Source: WHSW01 sp963769945 (GTDB lineage Bacteria; Actinomycetota; Thermoleophilia; Solirubrobacterales; 70-9). From it: a stretch of 64,000 nucleotides of DNA. The stretch spans positions 496,001 to 560,000 of the forward strand of contig CAVYOA010000014.1 of the NCBI GenBank assembly GCA_963769945.1. The letters are read 5' to 3'. The translations under genes and the position numbers were made by a program. The notes under the pieces are model-generated. The model was not told the DNA's origin. It did no database searches and saw only the letters and a program-made list of their open reading frames with translations. Of this stretch, positions 16,862 to 25,211 are shown piece after piece; the stretch's first letter is position 1, and each line of letters begins with the position of its first letter.

Positions 16862-17674
16862 CTAAATCGCGCCGCCGCGCTCGGCGGCCGTGCGCAGCTT
16901 GGTCACGGCGCGGCGCAAGATGCGCGAAACGTGCATCTGCGAGTAGCCGACTCGCTCGGCGATCTTGGATTGAGTCAGGTCCTCGGCGAAGCGCAGGCGC
17001 AGGACCTCGCGCTCGGTCTCGTCGAGTCCCTCGATGCCGGCATCGATCGCCTCGCGATCCTCGACCAGCTCGAACCCCGGGTCCTCGTCGCCCAAGCGCT
17101 CGCCCATGGGCGACTCCTCACCGGGCTCCGATCCAGCCACGGGCTGATCGAGCGACATCGTTCGCCGGGCGACGTTGGCCTCGAATGCCTCGAGCACGTC
17201 GCCTTCGCCGATCTCGAGCATCTCAGCGATCTCGGCGACCGTCGGTGAGCGCTCGAGCTCGCTCGAGAGCTTGGCGATCGCGGTGTCGACGCTGCGAATG
17301 CGCTCTTGCAGCCCGCGTGGCACCCGCAGGGTCCAGACACGGTCGCGAAAGTGACGGCGCAGTTCGCCCAGGATCGTCGGGCCGGCAAAGGCCGCAAATG
17401 GCACCCCGCGCGCCGGGTCGAAGCGCTCCAGGGCCGAGACGAGCCCGAGGCTCGCAACCTGGATCAAATCCTCGCTCGGCTCGACGCCGCCGCTGTAGCG
17501 CAAGGCAAGGCTGCGCGCGAAGGGCAAGAAGCGGGTCACCAACTCTTCACGAGCCCGTTCGTCGCGAGTTTCCGCGTAGGCGGTGAGCAGGTGCTCCTCG
17601 GTCGCCAGCCCGTCCTCGGGCCCTGTGGGCGGCGGTAGGCCCGGTCGTCGGCGATGGCGTCGGTCAGAGCTCAT
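16862..17674 (-). CDS. RNA polymerase sigma factor, SigB/SigF/SigG family
   Basis: A 270-residue sigma-70 factor without region 1. Region 2 includes LVTRFLPFARSLALRYSG, SEDLIQVASLGLVSALERFD and GVPFAAFAGPTILGELRRHF. Region 3 starts VPRGLQERIRSVD. Region 4 is LDETEREVLRLRFAEDLTQS with the helix-turn-helix IAERVGYSQMHVSRILRRA. The SQMHVSR form is typical of stress/sporulation sigma factors controlled by partner switching. I use the ATG at 17674 (MSSDRRHRRR). The frame stays open further upstream but has no family sequence there. RsbW- and STAS-type genes flank it on the opposite strand. Confidence 0.9.
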   Translation of the reverse strand: MSSDRRHRRRPGLPPPTGPEDGLATEEHLLTAYAETRDERAREELVTRFLPFARSLALRYSGGVEPSEDLIQVASLGLVSALERFDPARGVPFAAFAGPTILGELRRHFRDRVWTLRVPRGLQERIRSVDTAIAKLSSELERSPTVAEIAEMLEIGEGDVLEAFEANVARRTMSLDQPVAGSEPGEESPMGERLGDEDPGFELVEDREAIDAGIEGLDETEREVLRLRFAEDLTQSKIAERVGYSQMHVSRILRRAVTKLRTAAERGGAI

Positions 17675-17746
17675 GGATCGGCGAAGCGCAAGATAGGCGA
17701 TGCGCACGTTCGCACAATCCGATCGCACCCCGCCTGGAAACAGAGC

Positions 17747-17778
17747 GAGGGCCCGGGTGGGGGGTGACCCGGGCCCTC
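17747..17778. repeat. Perfect 12-bp inverted repeat with 8-base G-rich loop
   Basis: GAGGGCCCGGGT at 17747-17758 and ACCCGGGCCCTC at 17767-17778 enclose GGGGGGTG. The element lies in the 283-base divergent region between the sigma-factor and STAS genes, about 70 bases upstream of the sigma start. No T-run follows on either strand. It could be a 5'UTR hairpin, an insulator-type terminator between divergent promoters, or a dyad operator. Confidence 0.7.
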
Positions 17779-17896
17779 GATGTTCCGTCGAGCACAGAAA
17801 CTGCACTCGTCTAGCGATGCCCGTACCCGAGCTCGCGGAAGGCCAAACACGAGCCAAGTTTCCATAAGAACGGTTATCGCGCGTAGGAACGCGCCT

Positions 17897-17933
17897 GAGG
17901 GGCGAGCCCACAAATTTGCGCAAGCTCGCCCTC
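17897..17933. repeat. Imperfect inverted repeat before the STAS gene
   Basis: GAGGGGCGAGC at 17897-17907 pairs with GCTCGCCCTC at 17924-17933 with a single bulged base and a 16-base AT-richer loop. It lies 25 bases upstream of the STAS start codon. A GGGTAG sequence at 17937-17942 resembles the -10 element of SigB/F-type promoters, but I see no matching -35 element at the expected distance. It may be a leader hairpin or part of the control region. Confidence 0.45.
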
Positions 17934-17957
17934 ATCGGGTAGCAGCCATATAGAGCC

Positions 17958-18320
17958 ATGATCCTGCACTCAACGCTTCGACCCGAGCTCGACTGCGAGC
18001 TGATTGCCTTTCACGGCGAGCTCGATGCAGCCGCGGCTCCGGATCTGCGTGAGCGTCTCGAAGAGGTCGTCGCAGAGCCCCACGGCGCCCTGCTAATCGA
18101 CTTGGCCTGTTGCACCTTCATCGATTCGCTTGGCGTGGCAGCCCTCGTCGAGGCCGCCAAAGGGATGAGCGAGCGCGATCGGGCCGTCGCGATCGCCACT
18201 GCCAAGCCACAGGCGCGCCGCATCCTCGAGCTCACGGGCCTCGATGCCCTGTTGTCACTTTGCTGGACTCGCGACGAGGCGATCGCGGTCCTCGGCGAAC
18301 GCTCCCCTCAGCCCGGCTAG
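17958..18320 (+). CDS. STAS-domain anti-sigma factor antagonist (RsbV/SpoIIAA type)
   Basis: A 120-residue single STAS domain: FHGELDAAAAPDLRERLEEV, the core strand ALLIDLACCTFIDSLGVAAL, and IATAKPQARRILELTGLDA. The phosphorylatable serine is S57 in FIDSLGV. In partner switching the unphosphorylated form binds the anti-sigma kinase and frees the sigma factor. The RsbW-like and sigma genes upstream are the natural partners, although the three genes are not one operon. Its end overlaps the convergent monooxygenase gene by 4 bases. Confidence 0.88.
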   Translation: MILHSTLRPELDCELIAFHGELDAAAAPDLRERLEEVVAEPHGALLIDLACCTFIDSLGVAALVEAAKGMSERDRAVAIATAKPQARRILELTGLDALLSLCWTRDEAIAVLGERSPQPG

Positions 18321-19675
18321 GCTCGGCCGACGCCGGCGAACCGCCTCCTGGCGCCCTTGCGACGCCTGCGTTCGCGCTTGATCGAGCGCAGGTAGGGATC
18401 GAAGTCGACCTGGATCGTGTGGCGTTTCGAGGCTACATAACGCTTAGCCATCCGCTCTCGATCGCGAGCGATCGTCTGCTGCATCTCCTCCGCGCCGGGC
18501 AGCACCGCGCGGCCCTCGATCAGGTCCGCTACCCACTCAGACTGGGCTTCGGCGAGCGGCATGATCGCCCCCAGCGGCTGGCACAGGCCGATGAAGTAAA
18601 GCCCTCGATGCTGGGGACTGACGACGCGGCGAAACAGGGGGATCTCGTTGTCTGGTGCTGAGATCAGGTCTTCGTCGAAGAACGGGAACGTGATCTTGTA
18701 GCCCGTGCAGAAGACAACGACATCGATCTCCTCGCTTGAGCCGTCGGCGAAGCGCACGGCGCGACCGCCGCTGAACTCGGCGACGTTCGGTTTCACCGCA
18801 ATGTCGCCATGCCCGAGACGGGCAAGCAGGTCTGCGGAGACCGTCGGATGGGCCTCCCCCAGCTTGTGGTCAGGCTCGGGCAGCCCGTAGTCCATCGGCT
18901 CGCCAATCGCCTGCTTGAGCTGGCGTTTGATCGCGACTCGCAGGACCGACACGGGCAACCGGTTCGTCAGCGCATTGGTGAGCTCGTCGGTTGGCTTGCC
19001 GCCGAGGTACTTGGGAACGATCCAGGCGCCGCGGCGCATCGCAAGGAAGGTCGCTTCGGCCACACGCGAGGCCTCGACCGCGATATCCGTCGCCGAGTTC
19101 CCGATTCCGAGCACCAGCACGCGCTTGCCGGTAAGCACGTCGGGCGTCTTGTAGTCGTGGACGTGAAGCTGCTCGCCAGTGAACTGCGTTTGCCCGGGAA
19201 ACGACGGCTCGGGCCAGCGCGCATCCCAGTGGTGGCCGTTGGCGACCATGACCGCGTCATAGGTCGTCTTGCCGCTTTCGCCAGAGTCGAGCGAGCGCCA
19301 GCTCACCTCCCAGCGGCCGGCCTCGACCGGCTCCACGTGGGTGACCTCGGTGCGAAAGCGGATCCGGTCGCGAAAGCCGAAGTGGTCGACGTAGTCGTCG
19401 AAGTACTTGGCGATTTGGAAGTGGCTCGGGTAGTCGGGATAGTCCGGCGGCATCGGAAAGGTCGCGAAGGCCATCGTCCGCCGCGATGTGTTGATGTGCA
19501 GCGAGCGGTACGCGGACGACATCCCGTTGTCGTTCATGTAGCGCCAGTTGCCGCCGATCTCTGAGCCGAGCTCGAAGCAGTCGAACTCGATCCCTCGCGC
19601 GTGCAGGACCTGAGACGAGGCAATCCCCGAAGACCCTGCGCCGATGACGCATACGCGTGCTTTCGCTTCGTTCAC
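18317..19675 (-). CDS. Flavin-containing monooxygenase
   Basis: A 452-residue FAD/NADPH monooxygenase. The FAD fingerprint is VCVIGAGSSGIASS at the N-terminus, then the SEIGGNWRYMND loop. The FMO identifying sequence is present as FTGEQLHVHDY (FxGxxxHxxxY), and the NADPH Rossmann motif is VLVLGIGNSATDIAVE. The conserved VVFCTGYKITFPF (ATG-type motif) lies near residue 335. It resembles FMO/Baeyer-Villiger-type enzymes that oxidise N, S or ketone groups. The substrate is unknown. The C-terminus is strongly basic. Confidence 0.88.
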   Translation of the reverse strand: MNEAKARVCVIGAGSSGIASSQVLHARGIEFDCFELGSEIGGNWRYMNDNGMSSAYRSLHINTSRRTMAFATFPMPPDYPDYPSHFQIAKYFDDYVDHFGFRDRIRFRTEVTHVEPVEAGRWEVSWRSLDSGESGKTTYDAVMVANGHHWDARWPEPSFPGQTQFTGEQLHVHDYKTPDVLTGKRVLVLGIGNSATDIAVEASRVAEATFLAMRRGAWIVPKYLGGKPTDELTNALTNRLPVSVLRVAIKRQLKQAIGEPMDYGLPEPDHKLGEAHPTVSADLLARLGHGDIAVKPNVAEFSGGRAVRFADGSSEEIDVVVFCTGYKITFPFFDEDLISAPDNEIPLFRRVVSPQHRGLYFIGLCQPLGAIMPLAEAQSEWVADLIEGRAVLPGAEEMQQTIARDRERMAKRYVASKRHTIQVDFDPYLRSIKRERRRRKGARRRFAGVGRA

Positions 19676-19688
19676 TAGACCCTGACTC

Positions 19689-20249
19689 TCAATTGAGGGA
19701 TGGATCCTCGGGCATCGTCGCGATCAGCGCGAACTGCCCGCCCTTTCGCTGCAGCACATCTCCCCACAGTGCCAGCGGATCGTTGGGGAAAAGCTCGCTC
19801 GCCATTGGCGGCTCGACGATCCACGCCTCCTCCGCCAGCTCCTGCTCGAGCTGCCCCGCTCCCCAGCCCGAGTAGCCGGCGTAGACGCGGCCGCGTCTGA
19901 TCGCCTCGTCGAGCTCATGCTCCTCGGTCTCCGCGGCGACGAAGCCGACATCCGCGGCAACTATCCAAGCCGCCGCATCGGGCTGATTGAACTCGGCCAG
20001 GACGACGAGGGCCTGCGGCTGCACCGGACCGCCGATGAACACCGGTTCGGTATCGACGATTGTGGCGAGCTCAGGAGCGACCTCGCCGACGTCGGTGTCG
20101 GAAGGCCGGTTGAGGACGACGCCCATGGCCCCCTCCTCCCCATGCTCGGTGATGAGCACGACTGCACGCGCGAAGTTTGGGTCGACCAGCGCCGGTGACG
20201 CGATCAACAGCTTGCCTCGAAGCGACTCCTGATCGGTGTCCTCATCCAT
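19689..20249 (-). CDS. YqgE/AlgH family protein (DUF179)
   Basis: A 186-residue protein matching the YqgE/AlgH family: SLRGKLLIASPALVDPNFAR, VVLITEHGEEGAMGVVLNRP, VFIGGPVQPQALVVL and RVYAGYSGWGAGQLEQEL with the WIVEPP and DPLALWGDVL motifs. The biochemical role of the family is not established. It is transcribed divergently from the thioredoxin gene at 20288 and follows the monooxygenase start by 13 bases. Confidence 0.9.
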   Translation of the reverse strand: MDEDTDQESLRGKLLIASPALVDPNFARAVVLITEHGEEGAMGVVLNRPSDTDVGEVAPELATIVDTEPVFIGGPVQPQALVVLAEFNQPDAAAWIVAADVGFVAAETEEHELDEAIRRGRVYAGYSGWGAGQLEQELAEEAWIVEPPMASELFPNDPLALWGDVLQRKGGQFALIATMPEDPSLN

Positions 20250-20287
20250 CCGCTCAATTGTGACCGCTCGCTAGTCTCGGTGTTCGC

Positions 20288-21047
20288 ATGCTGATCCGAG
20301 ATGTTGGTGAGCAGGAATTCATCGCCGAGGTGGTCGAGCGCTCGCGCGAAGTGCCGGTGGTAGTCGACTTCTGGGCCGAATGGTGTGGCCCCTGTCGCCA
20401 GCTCGGCCCCGCGCTGGAGGCGGCCGTGAGCAAGCGCGGCGGCGGTGTCGAGCTGGCCAAGGTCGATGTCGATGCCAATCAGGGTCTCGCCGCGAGTTTC
20501 GGCGTCCAGGGCATCCCCGCGGTCAAGGCATTTCGCGACGGGCAGGTGGTGGCGCAGTTCACCGGGAGCGATCCCACCGGCGCAGATCGAGCAGTTTCTC
20601 GACGGGCTCGTGCCCTCACCGATCGATGAGCTGGTCGCCGCGGGCGACGAGGCATCGCTACGCCAGGCGCTGGCCCTCGACCCCGGCCACAGCGCCGCTT
20701 CGGCGGCGCTAGGGCGTCTGCTGCTCGCGCGCGGGGATACGGCGGATGCGATCGACCTGCTCGACTCGTTGAGCGACGATTTCATCGCCGAAGGCCTGGT
20801 CGCGCGGGCGCGACTGATCGGCGACAACCCTGATCCCATCCCCCCGCTGTCACTGGCGTTCGTGTCCTGGGACGACGGCGACCACGCTGTTGCGCTGGAA
20901 ACGCTGCAGAGCGCCTATGCCGAGGAAAAAGACGCCGATCGCCGCGATCTCATTCGTCGCGTCATGGTTGCGATCTTCACCGAGCTCGGCGCCGACAACG
21001 AGCTTGCCCGCACGCACCGCCGCCGGCTCGCCGCGGTGCTCAACTGA
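20288..21047 (+). CDS. Thioredoxin-domain co-chaperone with TPR-like C-terminus (CnoX/YbbN type), frameshifted
   Basis: The N-terminal thioredoxin domain has VVVDFWAEWCGPCRQLGP with the WCGPC redox site and the cis-proline loop GVQGIPAVKAF. The frame breaks at GGG 20564-20566. One G less gives AQFTGAIPPAQIEQFLDGLV and continues through a helical TPR-like region (QALALDPGHSAASAALGRLL onwards) to the stop at 21047. The intact protein of about 252 residues matches YbbN/CnoX, which protects proteins from overoxidation and aggregation. ccdA follows 40 bases downstream, a sensible redox neighbour. Confidence 0.87.
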
Positions 21048-21087
21048 GCGCAGGGGGCGCTCACGTGCGGCGTACCGAGACCAAGCG

Positions 21088-21819
21088 ATGAGCGACCCGA
21101 TCAATGGCGCGGACGTCCCCATCGCCTTCATCGCCGGGCTCGTCTCGTTTCTCTCCCCCTGCGTCTTGCCGCTCGTTCCCGGCTACCTCTCGGTTGTGAC
21201 AGGGGTCGGCGTGGCCGAGATCGGTGAGGCGGGCTGGCGCCGCGTGTTGCTTCCCAGCCTGCTCTTCATCGCGTCCTTTTCCACCGTTTTCATCCTCCTC
21301 GGTCTCACCGCCACGGCGCTCGGCTCGACGCTGCGCGAGAACCAGGATCTGCTCACCGACATCGGCGCGATCATGCTCATCGTCATGGGCGTGCTCTTTA
21401 TTGCCGCCACGTTTGTCGACCGACTCAACCGAGAGTGGCGCGTGGAGTCGCTGCTCGCCCGCGCCGGCAAGGGCGGCCCGATCGTCGCCGGCGCCGCGTT
21501 TTCGATCGCCTGGACGCCATGCACGGGCCCGGCGCTCGGCGGCATCCTCACCCTCGCCGGCATTCAGGGGGGCGCTGCGCACGGGGCGTTTCTTCTCTTC
21601 GTCTACTCGATGGGTCTGGCGCTGCCGTTTTTGCTCACGGCGCTCGCATTCTCACGCGCGACGACCGCGTTCGACGTGCTCAAGCGCCACTACCGCGCCA
21701 TCGTCTTCGTCGGCGGCGGCATCCTGATCGCGATGGGAGTGCTGATCCTCAACGGCGCCTTCACCGACCTCAACCGCTGGGCCCAGGAGCTGACAAGGGA
21801 TCTCGGCCTGAACCTGTAG
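21088..21819 (+). CDS. ccdA: Cytochrome c biogenesis / thiol-reductant transporter CcdA
   Basis: A 243-residue membrane protein with six predicted transmembrane helices. The two conserved redox cysteines are in VSFLSPCVLPLVPGYLS (helix 1) and AWTPCTGPALGGIL (helix 4), each in the family's proline-rich context. CcdA moves electrons from cytoplasmic thioredoxin to exported thiol proteins and cytochrome c maturation. I start at ATG 21088 (MSDPINGADVP) because the reading before it is the end of the thioredoxin gene in another frame. No ResB/ResC genes are in the window. Confidence 0.9.
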   Translation: MSDPINGADVPIAFIAGLVSFLSPCVLPLVPGYLSVVTGVGVAEIGEAGWRRVLLPSLLFIASFSTVFILLGLTATALGSTLRENQDLLTDIGAIMLIVMGVLFIAATFVDRLNREWRVESLLARAGKGGPIVAGAAFSIAWTPCTGPALGGILTLAGIQGGAAHGAFLLFVYSMGLALPFLLTALAFSRATTAFDVLKRHYRAIVFVGGGILIAMGVLILNGAFTDLNRWAQELTRDLGLNL

Positions 21820-21863
21820 CGGAGCGGCTGTCCGTCAATGACGCCGTTCGGTCCTCAACGACC

Positions 21864-22157
21864 TCACACCGGCGGGACTACCGGCTCGGGCCCGACGCCG
21901 ACCTCGAGCGGGGTGCCGATCGCTTCGGCTTCCTCGAGCTCTTCGCCGTCACCCTCGCGCGAGCAGACGATCTCGAAGCGCCCGGTGCTGAGCGCGGGGT
22001 CCCCGACGAGGGGCAAACCGCGGATCTCGTCCCAGCCGAGGCGCTCGACTTCGTAGGGATTCATCCGCACCTCCGAAGCCGGCCAGGGGCAGGTCGCATT
22101 GTGCTGGTCGATCGCCTTCGAGATCGCCTCGAGGTTCTTGATTTCCGCGTCGCTCAC
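21864..22157 (-). CDS. Hypothetical protein
   Basis: A 97-residue soluble, acidic protein starting MSDAEIKNLEAISKAIDQHN with two cysteines (ATCPWPASEV and FEIVCSREGDGEE). The central VRMNPYEVERLGWDEIRGLP segment looks like a folded core and the C-terminus is Pro/Val-rich. I recognise no family. It lies 30 bases upstream of nothing on its strand and downstream of the next small gene; base composition matches its neighbours. Confidence 0.65.
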   Translation of the reverse strand: MSDAEIKNLEAISKAIDQHNATCPWPASEVRMNPYEVERLGWDEIRGLPLVGDPALSTGRFEIVCSREGDGEELEEAEAIGTPLEVGVGPEPVVPPV

Positions 22158-22187
22158 AAGGCCGATTTTACGCCAGGTCGGCGACGC

Positions 22188-22433
22188 TCAGTCGCCTTTG
22201 CCCTCGCTTGAGCGCTCGTGGTCGGCCTCGCCGTACTCGGCGTCGACTCGTTCCTCGGGCTCGCCGGCGAGGTGGCTCGGATCGGGGCCGCTGTCGCCGT
22301 GCGACGCGTGCTCGATCAGCTGCGCTTCGGCCTCCTCGAAGCCCTCGGCCTCGCCCTGGCCGGCCTCACGAAGCGGCGCCTGCTCGTGCTCGCGGCGCTC
22401 CTCCAGCGACTCTCGCTCGTCCATCTCTTCCAT
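22188..22433 (-). CDS. Small acidic, helix-rich hypothetical protein
   Basis: I choose the ATG at 22433 because GGAGG lies 5-9 bases before it. The 81-residue product starts MEEMDERESLEERREHEQ and contains AEGFEEAEAQLIEHASHGD and YGEADHERSSE. It is strongly charged and predicted mostly helical, with no cysteine or membrane segment. Earlier in-frame ATGs at 22448 and 22502 would extend it into the terminator-like hairpin and are less likely. The function is unknown. Confidence 0.6.
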   Translation of the reverse strand: MEEMDERESLEERREHEQAPLREAGQGEAEGFEEAEAQLIEHASHGDSGPDPSHLAGEPEERVDAEYGEADHERSSEGKGD

Positions 22434-22452
22434 CTCGCCTCCAGTCATGCGT

Positions 22453-22495
22453 GGGATCCCGAGCCTAATGGACTCCTGGCTCGGCTCGGGATCCC
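22453..22495 (-). terminator. Strong hairpin downstream of the RlpA-like gene
   Basis: GGGATCCCGAGC at 22453-22464 and GCTCGGGATCCC at 22484-22495 form a perfect 12-bp stem with a 19-base loop, starting 16 bases after the RlpA-like stop on the minus strand. There is no T-run. It is best read as a U-less intrinsic terminator or RNA 3' stabiliser. Confidence 0.6.
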
Positions 22496-22510
22496 GACAC
22501 ATCGGCGCGC

Positions 22511-23473
22511 TTACTTGGAGGTCAGCACCGTGCCGAGCTCGGGAAAGTTGAGCGCCTGCTTGGTTGCTGAGGTCAGGTCGAATTCACGGCTGCCGACATA
22601 TGGCCCTCGGTCGATCACACGTGCGGTGATCTCCTTGCTGCCGTAGCGCAGGCGGAGCTTTGTCCCGCACGGCATCGTCTTGTGTGCGACGCCGATCGTG
22701 CCCGTGGTCAGCGTTCCGCCGCAGCCGAGCTTGTTGCCATAGAGCCCGGGGCCGTACCACGAGGCCGATGCGCCGCGATAGGCCGTGATCGCTCCGGCCG
22801 ATCGACCGCTGCCCGTGGCGAGCCGATTCGTCCGTGCCCTCACGTCGACCGGATAGTTGCCGGTGCTGGGCGTCTTGAAGCGGACGCTGTAGCGGCCGCC
22901 GATGCCGGCCGTGGTCGTGATCTTCTTGTCGCCGATCGCGACGACGACGCGGCGCTTGGCGCCGGCAGGCGTCACCTTGCCGCGGATCTCAGCCGTATGG
23001 CCGACCAGCTCGTCGCGACCGCTGACGCGAACGCTCGTCTTCGAGCGAACGGTCACGGGCTCTGAGCCCGTACCGCCGTCGATCGGGGCGGCGGGCATCG
23101 CGGCCACCTCCCCAGCGTCCGCAGCCTGTGGTCCCTGGTCGGCGAGCTGAGCACGCCAGGAACCGCTTCGCCTTGGCCGCACCCGCACCGAGTACCGGCC
23201 CGATTCGCCCGTCGTGGCTCGCGCGGCTGGCTTCCAGCTGTGTGTCGCGCTGGCACGAAAAAGCACCTCGATCCGAACGTCGGCAGCGCCGGGGAAGACG
23301 CCGCGCAGCTTGACCGAGTCGCCAATCGCGACGTTGCCGTGCGTGGCGTCAATCCTTGCGTTCTTGCTTTCTGTCGGTGACTCGGCGGCCACTGCGGTGC
23401 TCGTGAACAACGCGGCGAGCGATAGCAGCGCAGCGGCCGCGATGCGCCTGCGCCGCAAGCGGAAACGTCTCAT
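22511..23473 (-). CDS. Secreted RlpA-like double-psi beta-barrel protein with Ig-like repeats
   Basis: A 320-residue exported protein. The start at 23473 has a strong AGGAGG before it and gives MRRFRLRRRRIAAAALLSLA, a basic signal peptide ending near TAVAAES. Two beta-sandwich segments follow (about 45-115 and 140-210, each with a GRYSVRVRP / GGRYSVRFKTP type strand). The C-terminal domain (about 225-320) is the RlpA-like DPBB: ASWYGPGLYGNKLGCGGTLT, GVAHKTMPCGTKL and ITARVIDRGPYVGSREFDL, including the Asp of VIDRGPY. RlpA-type and Rpf-type domains bind or cleave peptidoglycan. A c-di-AMP riboswitch lies directly upstream, linking it to osmotic and wall control. Confidence 0.9.
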   Translation of the reverse strand: MRRFRLRRRRIAAAALLSLAALFTSTAVAAESPTESKNARIDATHGNVAIGDSVKLRGVFPGAADVRIEVLFRASATHSWKPAARATTGESGRYSVRVRPRRSGSWRAQLADQGPQAADAGEVAAMPAAPIDGGTGSEPVTVRSKTSVRVSGRDELVGHTAEIRGKVTPAGAKRRVVVAIGDKKITTTAGIGGRYSVRFKTPSTGNYPVDVRARTNRLATGSGRSAGAITAYRGASASWYGPGLYGNKLGCGGTLTTGTIGVAHKTMPCGTKLRLRYGSKEITARVIDRGPYVGSREFDLTSATKQALNFPELGTVLTSK

Positions 23474-23493
23474 CGGTTTTCCTCCTGTCGAAC

Positions 23494-23692
23494 GGCCTGC
23501 GGGGTTAGCTGTCGGGCTCGCGGGCACCGGACGCTCCGGCGCGCGCTACAGGCGGATCACCGCCCGATTCGCCCCTGAGCCGGACACTGGCTCTCGCCAG
23601 GCCCGGCGACCGCTCTAAAGCGGTCTCATGGGTCCCCCGCCCGCCCCGGCTTCGGATCCTCGGGGCGGTTCGGCATCTAGGTTTCAGCGAAT
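23494..23692 (-). promoter_or_regulatory. c-di-AMP (ydaO/yuaA) riboswitch upstream of the RlpA-like gene
   Basis: Read on the minus strand, the leader contains CGCTGAAACC near 23690, GGCGGGGGACCCATG near 23640-23628, a GAGCGGTC hairpin arm, GGGGCGAATCGGG near 23570, and near the 3' end GAGCCCGACAGCTAACCCCG followed by CAGGC. These are the ordered conserved elements of the ydaO class. It ends about 10 bases before the AGGAGG of the RlpA-like gene, so ligand-dependent folding could hide the ribosome site or end transcription. In actinobacteria this riboswitch is known to control wall-remodelling proteins such as Rpf- and NlpC/P60-like genes. Exact ends are approximate. Confidence 0.85.
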
Positions 23693-23774
23693 GTCGTTAA
23701 GGACACGGTAGAGCGAACACACGTTCCGGGTGTGACCAGGGTCACATTGCTAGCGGTTCTGGGATGATCGGCCC

Positions 23775-25211
23775 ATGAGCACCGATCGCCTCACAGGCCT
23801 CGACTCGTCGTTTTTGCACCTGGAGCGCGGTCCCGCGCACATGCACGTCGCCTCGACCACCGTGTTCGAGGGCCCGATCCCCGCCTATGACGACTTTCGC
23901 CACCACATCTCCACCCGGCTTCATCTCGTGCCGCGATTTCGCCAGAAGCTGCGCATGGTGCCGTTCGGGCAAGGGCGCCCGAAGTGGATCGATGATCCGC
24001 AGTTCAACCTCACCTACCACGTGCGCCACACCGCGCTGCCGGCTCCGGGCAGCGAAGAGCAGCTGCAGATCCTGGCGGCGCGAATCTTCTCGCAGCGACT
24101 CGATCGCTCAAAGCCGTTGTGGGAGCTGTGGCTGGTGGATGGAGTCGACGACGGCCGCTTTGCGATCGTTGCCAAGACCCATCACTGCCTGGTCGACGGC
24201 GTCTCCGGGGTCGACATCACCACGGTTCTCTTCGATGCCGCTGCCGACACCCAGCCGCTCGAAGCGCCCGAGCCCTGGGTCGCCCGCCCCGAGCCAAGCG
24301 GTGCCCAGGTGCTCGCCGAGGCGATGGTCGAGCGCGCGACGCAGCCAGCCGAGGTCATTCGGGGCGCCCGTGCCGTGTTTCGCGCGCCCCGGATGGCGGC
24401 ACGCGTCGTCGTCGACAGCCTCGAGGCGGCGGGCACTTTCGCCCGCGCGGGAGTCGGCGCTCCTTCCTCCCCATTCAACGTCGAGATTGGTCCCTATCGC
24501 CGTTTCAGCTGGGTGAAGGCGAGCCTCGCCGATCTCAAGCGTGTCAAGAACGTCGTTGGGGGCACGGTCAACGATGTCGTCCTCGCCGCGGTCGCGGGCG
24601 CCGTCGGCCGCTACATGCGCGGCCATGGCTTCGCCACCCACGACCTCGAGCTGCGCGCGATGGTGCCGATCAGCGTTCGCGATGCAAAGGAGCGCGGCGC
24701 GTTGGGCAACCGGGTCTCGTCCTACATGGCCCCGCTTGCGATCGGGATCGAGGACCCTGCCGAGCGCTTGCGCTGCGTCAGTGCGGTGATGGGCGACCTC
24801 AAGGAGTCCAAGCAGGCGGTCGGCGCGACGCTGATGACCGAGCTGGCCGACTTCGCGCCGCCGACGATCGCCGGCCAGGCAGCGCGCCTGCAATCGCGCC
24901 AGCGCTTCTTCAACCTCGTCGTCACCAACATCCCAGGGCCGCAGTTCCCGCTCTTTTTGATGGGCCGCCGCCTGCAGTCGGTGTTTCCGATGGTGCCGTT
25001 GGCCAAGCGCCAGGCCGTCTGCTTCGGGATCATGAGCTACGACGGCGAGGTCAATTTCGGCCTGATCGGCGACTATGACGCGCTCACCGACCTCGAGGCC
25101 CTCGCCGGAGATCTCGAAGCCTCGCTCGGCGAGCTGATTGCGCTTGCGCCGGCCCCCAAGCAGCGGCCAGGCCGACGGCTCAAGCGGCCGCTGCGCGCAT
25201 CGGCAAGCTGA
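23775..25211 (+). CDS. Wax ester synthase / diacylglycerol O-acyltransferase (WS/DGAT)
   Basis: A 478-residue WS/DGAT enzyme that esterifies fatty alcohols or diacylglycerol with acyl-CoA to make storage lipids. The catalytic HHxxxDG motif is HHCLVDG at 136-142. Family segments include LTGLDSSFLHLE at the N-terminus, KPLWELWLVDG, NDVVLAAVAGAVGRYM, MVPISVRDAKERGALGNRVS and VTNIPGPQFPLFLMGRRL. The start ATG follows the divergent riboswitch region. Such enzymes are abundant in oil-storing actinobacteria. No other storage-lipid gene is adjacent. Confidence 0.92.
   Translation: MSTDRLTGLDSSFLHLERGPAHMHVASTTVFEGPIPAYDDFRHHISTRLHLVPRFRQKLRMVPFGQGRPKWIDDPQFNLTYHVRHTALPAPGSEEQLQILAARIFSQRLDRSKPLWELWLVDGVDDGRFAIVAKTHHCLVDGVSGVDITTVLFDAAADTQPLEAPEPWVARPEPSGAQVLAEAMVERATQPAEVIRGARAVFRAPRMAARVVVDSLEAAGTFARAGVGAPSSPFNVEIGPYRRFSWVKASLADLKRVKNVVGGTVNDVVLAAVAGAVGRYMRGHGFATHDLELRAMVPISVRDAKERGALGNRVSSYMAPLAIGIEDPAERLRCVSAVMGDLKESKQAVGATLMTELADFAPPTIAGQAARLQSRQRFFNLVVTNIPGPQFPLFLMGRRLQSVFPMVPLAKRQAVCFGIMSYDGEVNFGLIGDYDALTDLEALAGDLEASLGELIALAPAPKQRPGRRLKRPLRASAS

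Noticed and set aside
16862..17959. A longer sigma-factor reading beginning at 17959
   Set aside because: The extra 95 residues have no sigma-factor similarity and include the 12-bp hairpin region; the ATG at 17674 gives the normal family start.
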